DNA of 64,000 bases from Phyllostachys edulis (lineage: Eukaryota > Streptophyta > Magnoliopsida > Poales > Poaceae). A program made the translations under genes and the position numbers. The notes under the pieces were generated by a model. It had not been told where the DNA came from, made no database searches, and saw only the letters and a program-made list of their open reading frames with translations. How positions within the stretch are numbered: position 1 is the first letter of the stretch; each line of letters begins with the position of its first letter. Below, piece after piece: positions 59,037-64,000 of the stretch. The DNA lies in contig CM070548.1 of the NCBI GenBank assembly GCA_036346405.1, positions 51,379,779-51,443,778 of the forward strand. The letters are read 5' to 3'.

Positions 59037-60263
59037 CAATCCACGAGCTCCCTAGCGGGACGGGTTCCGGTCACCCTTGCTCACTTCCTAAGGTGAGCAG
59101 TCTAGAGAGCGCGGCAAGGCCTTTACAAAGCTTTGAACTGACTCGGGCTGCCCGCTAAGGTTTCGCAATCTCCTCATGTGGTCTAGAAATCCGCAGGGTT
59201 ATGGGGTGCCCCCTCTTGCGCCAACGAATCACACGCTCAACCACAACGGCCCCAAGCCATCTCAATGCTAATTATTCAGCCCAAACCATTCCCATAAAAT
59301 GATCTTGCGGTTGCACTGTTTGGCCCAGATCAACAGACACAAAGTGAAGTCCTTAATTGTGCTAAGGCAAGACTTCCACAAACCCAGATGTGCATAGCAC
59401 CCGCTACTCACTCCCTGCCTTCTTGCCTCAGCAAAACCTTTTGTAATGACCCATGCCAAAAGACCACCCAGTCTTGGCACAACAGTTTTAACAAAGTGGC
59501 CTCTCACCACAGTCAACACAACTTAGGCATCCTGCCATAGCTGCTTAATAGTGGCACCAACCACAAGTTCCATAGTTCATTAGTCAAGATTATTAGGAAT
59601 GAAACATGATTCACAGTCCCACAATTTCTAGAGCGAAGCAATACATAACCTACGGCCCCATGTTGGCAAACAACAAGAAATACCAACTAAATAACCATCC
59701 TAGGGCTCACAAGGTGAACATAACAACATGATAGGGGCAAAGAACAAAGGAGGCATAACAGCAAGTAGGAAAGTAACTACAGCCCAACCCTTTTCTTATA
59801 AACATAGCCATGCATGATAAAGTAAAACCAAAATACATTTACAAGACTAGGTTCAAAATGATCAAAAGGAGGTCTGTGGCTTGCCTTGGTCAAGCAGTGG
59901 AGAGCCTTCAGTAGAGAGAGCTAGGTCCAAGATCTCCTCAAACTCGTGATCTACATGTTCGCAAGAAAACCAAATAAGCAAAACCACACAAGGCCAAAGA
60001 ACTTCAAAAGAAAACTAAAAGAACTTAAACAAAACTTAACCAAAACCAGATAAACAGGCGGCCCAGAACAACAAGGGAGGTCCAAGGCAAGAGAGGGTGG
60101 CCTTTAAGCAAAAGACCAGCGAAATCCGTGAGGAGGTCTTCCAGAGAAGATGCCAACTCCTGCGGCTCACTCTTGGTGAAGCTCCGAGCACAAGCCAGGA
60201 GCGAACAAAGCAGGAGCAAGGTGGGCAAGTGAGCAAAAGGTTGCAAGAGTTTGCCCACCCAGG

Positions 60264-60273
60264 CTATATATAG
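60264..60273 (-). promoter_or_regulatory. TATA box of element E
   Basis: CTATATATAG, 2.08 kb from the minus-strand start, matching 48669-48677 in element C. Confidence 0.6.
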
Positions 60274-60539
60274 CCAGAGTTGGTGGAGTGCACCAAGAAA
60301 AAGGTTCAATGACGTGTTGGCAATCAGGGCAGCTAGGGCAGGGCTTGCCCTAAAAGAATTAAAATAAGGTACCTCAGATGTGACTGCATTTAATGTGACC
60401 CGACACCTATTAAATACGCACAGAGTTGTGAGGCAAGAGCAATAATTACAAGGTGGAGAGAGGCTGGCAAGTGGGGCCAGTCAAAAGGGTGCACCACGGG
60501 TCAAAGAGGTGGCCCCACCGCAAGGGTCATCTCCGCAAA

Positions 60540-61020
60540 AGACCACTGGGAGGTCCTGGACAAGATGTCCAAAACGCTCAAGGGGGAGGTCCTGGGCAGG
60601 GGGTCCAAAACACTCAAGGGGAGGTCCTGGACAGGAGGTCCAAAACACTCAAGGGGAGGTCCTGGACAGGAGGTCCTCAAGGCTCACAACGATGAGGTCC
60701 TGATCAAAAAGGATACTCTGGACTAGGAGGGTGGTCTTTACAAAAAGACCAGCAAGGATTTAGGAGGTGGTCCTTGCAAAATAGCCAGGAAGAGGTCCTG
60801 GGCGGTTAAGATCTCAAAGGGGAGGTCCTTAACGGTCCAGATCAAAAGGGCGCAGGGAGGTCTAACAGTCAAGATCTCAAAGAGGAGGACCTTAATGGTC
60901 CAGATCAAAAGGGCGCAGGGAGGTCCTGATGGTTAGATCTCAAAGGGGAGGTCTAACGGTCAAGATCTCAAAGAGGAGGACCTTAACGGTCCAGATCAAA
61001 AGGGCGCAAGGAGGTCCGCG
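60540..61020. repeat. AGGTCCT / AGATCTC repeats in element E
   Basis: Several sub-arrays: GGGAGGTCCTGGACAGGAGG (60580-60670), and GGTCCAGATCAAAAGGGCGC at about 60834, 60897 and 60981. Diverged versions of the element C units. Confidence 0.8.
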
Positions 61021-61396
61021 GAGGCAAGGATACGCTAGGAGAAGCTGAGGCCGTCAGATCCAGATCGGATGGCACAAAACAAAGGGGCCGTTCGGACTGA
61101 GCGAACGGGTCAACGAGACTAGGCCGTCTGATTTAAATCGGACGGCTAGGAGGAAAAGGGGACGTTCGGACCGAGCGAACGTGCCCTTAGGATCGGGCCA
61201 TCCGAACAACATCGGACGGTCCTAAGGTAATGAAGGCAAAGCCTTAAGCGGTATGACCGCAGGAGCCAACGGTGGGTTCAAGTGCTAAGGAGGTCTTGGA
61301 TCTGAGGAGGTCGGGACCTTTAGATCCAACAGGGGAAGGATCTGGACGGCTAAGATCTCCAAAAGGGAGATCCTAACAGGTAGCTCCACATAAGAG

Positions 61397-61649
61397 GGAG
61401 GTCTGTGCGGTTAAGATCTCCAGAGAGGAGGTCCTAACGGCCAGATCTCAACAAGGGGGAGGTCTGAGCGGTTAAGATCTCCAGAGAGGAGGTCCTAACG
61501 GCCAGATCTCAACAAGGGGGAGGTCTGAGCGGTTAAGATCTCCAGAGAGGAGGTCCGAACGGCTAGATCTCAACAAGGGGGAGGTCTGAGTGGTTAAGAT
61601 CTCCAGAGAGGAGGTCCTAACGGCCAGATCTCAACAAGGGGGAGGTCTT
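61397..61649. repeat. 61-bp tandem repeat, four copies, in element E
   Basis: Units starting GGAGGTCTG at 61397, 61458, 61519 and 61580, with a partial fifth at 61641; exactly 61 bases apart and nearly identical. Each holds two AGGTC half-units, the reverse complement of the element C dimer. Confidence 0.95.
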
Positions 61650-62354
61650 AAAGGACGCAGAGAGGGTCCAAAGTAGTTCCATATGGATACAAGGAGGTCC
61701 AGAGGGACTCAGGGGTTACAAATGAACGCGGGGAGGTCCACGGGGAGGTCCAAAGGAAACAAAGCCAAGCTTGGCTTTGAGAGATCAAAGGGGTTTTTGA
61801 AACACAAACCAGAGCTGGATCCTCAGCAGGAAACCAAAGCAAGGGGAGGTCTGTTGGAACACGGGAGAGATCCTAAATAGGTAAGGGGAGGTCCTAACGG
61901 ACACAGAGGAGGTCCGTAGGACAAAGGGAGGCCCGTAGGGACTCAAGGAGGTCCGATGGGGCTGGAAGGGAATTCGAGGGAGGTTCCAACAGGGCACTGG
62001 GAAATCAAAAGGATGCCATGGGCACCCCAAATGGACTCAGGGAGTTGACACAAACGTGGAGAGGTGTACGGGGAGGTCAGAAACAGGGAGGGAGAACGAG
62101 AAAAGAGTTCCAGACACAAAAGGGGTCTGGAAAGGAGAAAACCAAACACAAAGGCACACAGAGAGAAAGAGGGAGAACGAGCAAGCTCCAAATAAACAAC
62201 AAGGCACCGAACCGATTTAGTTCAAGTTTGGGTTTAATCCATTAAAGCTCTTTTGAAAACTCAAGTTAAGCTTTGAACTCTCATCAAAACCAAATGGTTA
62301 TTTTTACTTTGAAAACTGGGTGAGAACTTAAGAGAAACGGGACGTTACAATATG

Positions 62355-63352
62355 CGACCTTGTGTTCCTACGTCATATGTACCCGTTCGAGAGGTACATG
62401 GGAATTCTCAAGTCCTACGTACGGAATCGATCTCGACCAGAGGGCAGCATCATTGAAGGTTATGCAACTGAAGAGGTCATTGAGTTCTGCGTTGACTACA
62501 TGGCTCAGGTGGAACTGATAGGTGTGCCTCTATCTCGCCATGAGGGGAGACTGGATGGTATCGGGACCATCGGAAGGAAATCAATCACTCCCGATCTGGA
62601 TACGTATGCTTAAGCCCATTTCATGGTCTTGCAACACATAACCCAAGTGTCCCCGTACATCGATGAGCACAAAGACATGGTACGCCAACAGAATCCAGAC
62701 CGGTCGGAGGTTTGGATCACGAGAGAGCACAACCGTCGGTTCAACGAATGGTTAAAGGTGCGAATCACGGGAGGTCATCAAGTGATGATCTGCTGCTATG
62801 GTTGGTACGAGGGCCACAATTTACAATTGTCACATGGCAAGGATCGACATCAATGGGTACACATTTTATACGGCACTCCAGATAGGAAGAGCATGACCCG
62901 TAACAGCGGTGTCGTGATAGATGCATTCAAGCCGATGGTCGAGGAGCTCCTACTTTGGGCAAATAGAGGAGATATGGGAGCTCGACTACGTGCTTTTCAA
63001 GATCGCTCTATTTCGGTGTCGTTGGGTCCATCTCCCACAGGTGAAGGTCGACAAGTATGCCGTCACTACCGTGGACCTCGAACGTGTTGGATACAAAGAC
63101 GAACCATTCATACTGGCTAACCAAGTTGTTCAAGTCTTCTATGTAACCAACCTCGCAAATAAGAAGCGTCGTGTAGTTCTTCATGGAAAAAGGAGGATTG
63201 TCGGAGTTGAGAATGTATTGGACGAGGAATAATACAATCAATTTGACGAGTTACCTCCTTTCGGAAACGACATCATGCTCGAGGAAGAACCTAGTGAGGA
63301 AGCTAGCTATATGTGTGTCGATCATCATGAAGGGCTATATTTTAATTAAGAA
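62355..63352 (+). pseudogene. CACTA-2 TNP2 transposase, C-terminal part after the E insertion
   Basis: Resumes in frame with MYPFERYMGILKSYVRNRSR (62377-62436) and RPEGSIIEGYATEEVIEFC. A TAA at 62611 interrupts; ITREHNRRFNEWL follows at about 62722. After a frameshift near 62990, a DUF4216-type C-terminal domain is read: EIWELDYVLF, FRCRWV, DEPFILANQVVQVFYV (about 63098-63145). It ends in a LYFN-stop tail near 63350. Confidence 0.9.
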
Positions 63353-63680
63353 TTTACTCCATTGTAATTAATTTATTCCATAACATCATGTGTTATGGAC
63401 TTGTAATCTCTCATATATTTTGATGTCAACGTGAAATTGTCATGTGTTAATGTGTTATGGACTTGTCATCTTTGATATTAATGTCAATGTGGACGTTCAT
63501 TGCAATTTTGGAGTATCAAAATTGGTTTCACTTGATTTGGAGTTGAGTTGAATTAGATATGAATTTTTGAAGTCAAATGTGTTATGAACCTGTCATCATA
63601 CTTGCCACCAGGTTCATATGGACTTATCATGATTGTCATCATACTTGTCACCAGGTTCATATGACAATCACTTGTCAGCA
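63353..63680. other. CACTA-2 noncoding region after the transposase
   Basis: AT-rich, with repeated TGTCATCATACTTG-type words near 63590-63660. No gene seen. Confidence 0.5.
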
Positions 63681-63683
63681 GGT

Positions 63684-63835
63684 TTTGTCAGGATATCACA
63701 GATTGTCTAGGCTATCACAGACGGTTCTATTATGGAACCATCTGTGATAAGGAATCACAGACGGTTCTTAATAAGAGCCGTCTATGATACGTCCCATATC
63801 ACAGACCGTTATTATTAAGAACCGTCTATGATAGC
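63684..63835. repeat. Internal subterminal-type palindromic repeats of CACTA-2
   Basis: Four units of the GACGGTTCTTAATAAGAGCC type, the same as at 54671-55000, but followed by TTTTTATAAGG and leader-like sequence instead of a CACTA terminus. Confidence 0.8.
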
Positions 63836-64000
63836 CTTTTTATAAGGAGGGAACTACTAGGGTTTTTGCTCTTGCTCGTCACTTCCACTACTCTCGTGCC
63901 CCTTAAGCTCTCACGCGCTCGTTCGCCTCCTCTAGGGCTCATCGCCTCCCTACTCCGACTCTAGCCTGACGATCGGCCGCCTCCCTGCTCCGACTCTAGC
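63836..64000 (+). promoter_or_regulatory. Possible promoter and leader of a downstream CACTA-2 transcription unit
   Basis: TTTTTATAAGG at 63837 followed by ACTAGGGTTTTTGC and a CT-rich stretch looks like a plant core promoter with 5' leader. In CACTA elements a second gene usually follows TNP2. The window ends before any coding sequence. Confidence 0.35.

Larger units (their letters stand above)
58200..60450. other. Element E body, no gene seen
   Basis: Noncoding; contains the module and the TATA box. Short low-complexity frames on both strands match nothing recognisable. Confidence 0.5.
57849..62349 (-). mobile_element. Element E: long solo-LTR-like element inside CACTA-2 transposase
   Basis: Exact 5-bp duplications ATATG at 57844-57848 and 62350-62354. 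On the minus strand it starts TGTAACGTCCCG and ends GGGTCGTCACA. The first 150 bases match element C's start. TATA at 2.1 kb and module at 3.3 kb as in C. Length 4501, no terminal direct repeat, no coding region. Removing E plus one duplication joins two halves of the transposase in frame. Confidence 0.9.
54645..64000 (+). mobile_element. CACTA-2: CACTA (En/Spm) DNA transposon, 5' part, split by element E
   Basis: Starts with the terminus CACTACTACAAAATAGG at 54645, followed by palindromic subterminal repeats (GACGGTTCTTATTAAGAACC type) to about 55000. A TNP2 transposase gene follows, in the same direction. Element E (57849-62349) splits it. The 3' end lies past the window. The subterminal repeat differs from that of CACTA-1, so the two are different families. 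Confidence 0.9.

Noticed and set aside
58703..59158. 151-residue open frame
   Set aside because: Runs antisense through the conserved LTR module of element E and has no domain; noncoding LTR sequence is the better explanation.
61397..61649. Regular repeat that could suggest a CRISPR-like array
   Set aside because: Units are contiguous 61-bp tandem copies with no variable spacers, in a plant retroelement.
57849..62349. Reading the TGTGACGACCC and TGTAACGTCCC ends of E as terminal inverted repeats of a DNA transposon
   Set aside because: The similarity covers only about 11 bases. The 5-bp duplication, TG/CA ends and internal TATA plus LTR module fit an LTR better, and C's two ends match poorly as inverted repeats.

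Overview
The window is intergenic DNA from a plant, most likely a grass (Poaceae). I found no host gene, tRNA or rRNA in it. Almost every stretch can be assigned to a transposable element: three Ty1/copia elements, a Ty3/gypsy remnant, two CACTA (En/Spm) DNA transposons, a Stowaway-like TIR element, and several long AGGTC/GACCTCC-rich pieces that look like solo LTRs. The grass assignment rests on a BARE/Angela-type copia LTR (start TGTTGGAAATATGCCC), a Sirevirus-type copia with an env-like gene, CACTA elements with short palindromic subterminal repeats, and a Stowaway-type TIR. The species cannot be named from this.

The elements are nested. From the left, long-LTR element A (1-4782, minus strand) lies inside CACTA-1 (4783-11113). 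CACTA-1 sits in the gag gene of Copia-1 (11114-19583, Sirevirus-like, with a decayed env-like gene). Copia-1 lies in LTR-like element B (19584-22863, minus). B abuts a gypsy element whose gag begins at 23059. That gag is split by Copia-3 (23153-40824, minus strand). The 3' LTR of Copia-3 is split by Copia-2 (23699-32033), which has an exact CCACG target-site duplication (TSD). The gypsy gag resumes at 40825 and runs into a gypsy LTR. That LTR is split by long-LTR element C (41881-50883), and C is split by element D (43032-47714, TSD TAACA). After the rest of the gypsy LTR (to 51452) come another LTR (to 52495), a Stowaway-like element (52504-54060) and about 580 unassigned bases.

CACTA-2 begins at 54645 and runs past the right edge. 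Its TNP2 transposase gene is split at about 57848 by element E (57849-62349, TSD ATATG) and resumes in the same frame at 62355. E and C belong to one family in opposite orientations: about 4.3-4.5 kb, a TATA box about 2.1 kb in, and a conserved module about 3.3 kb in.

All coding regions are broken. Copia-2 is decayed only by in-frame stops, six of seven of them explainable as C-to-T or G-to-A changes, which fits methylation-driven decay. Nothing forms a working gene system. The material most worth a second look is the noncoding structure: the long solo-LTR family, a short module shared by several LTR types in both orientations, palindrome clusters in the copia LTRs, and arrays of hairpin-forming GGTC repeats. 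Family names are from recognition by eye; no search was run.
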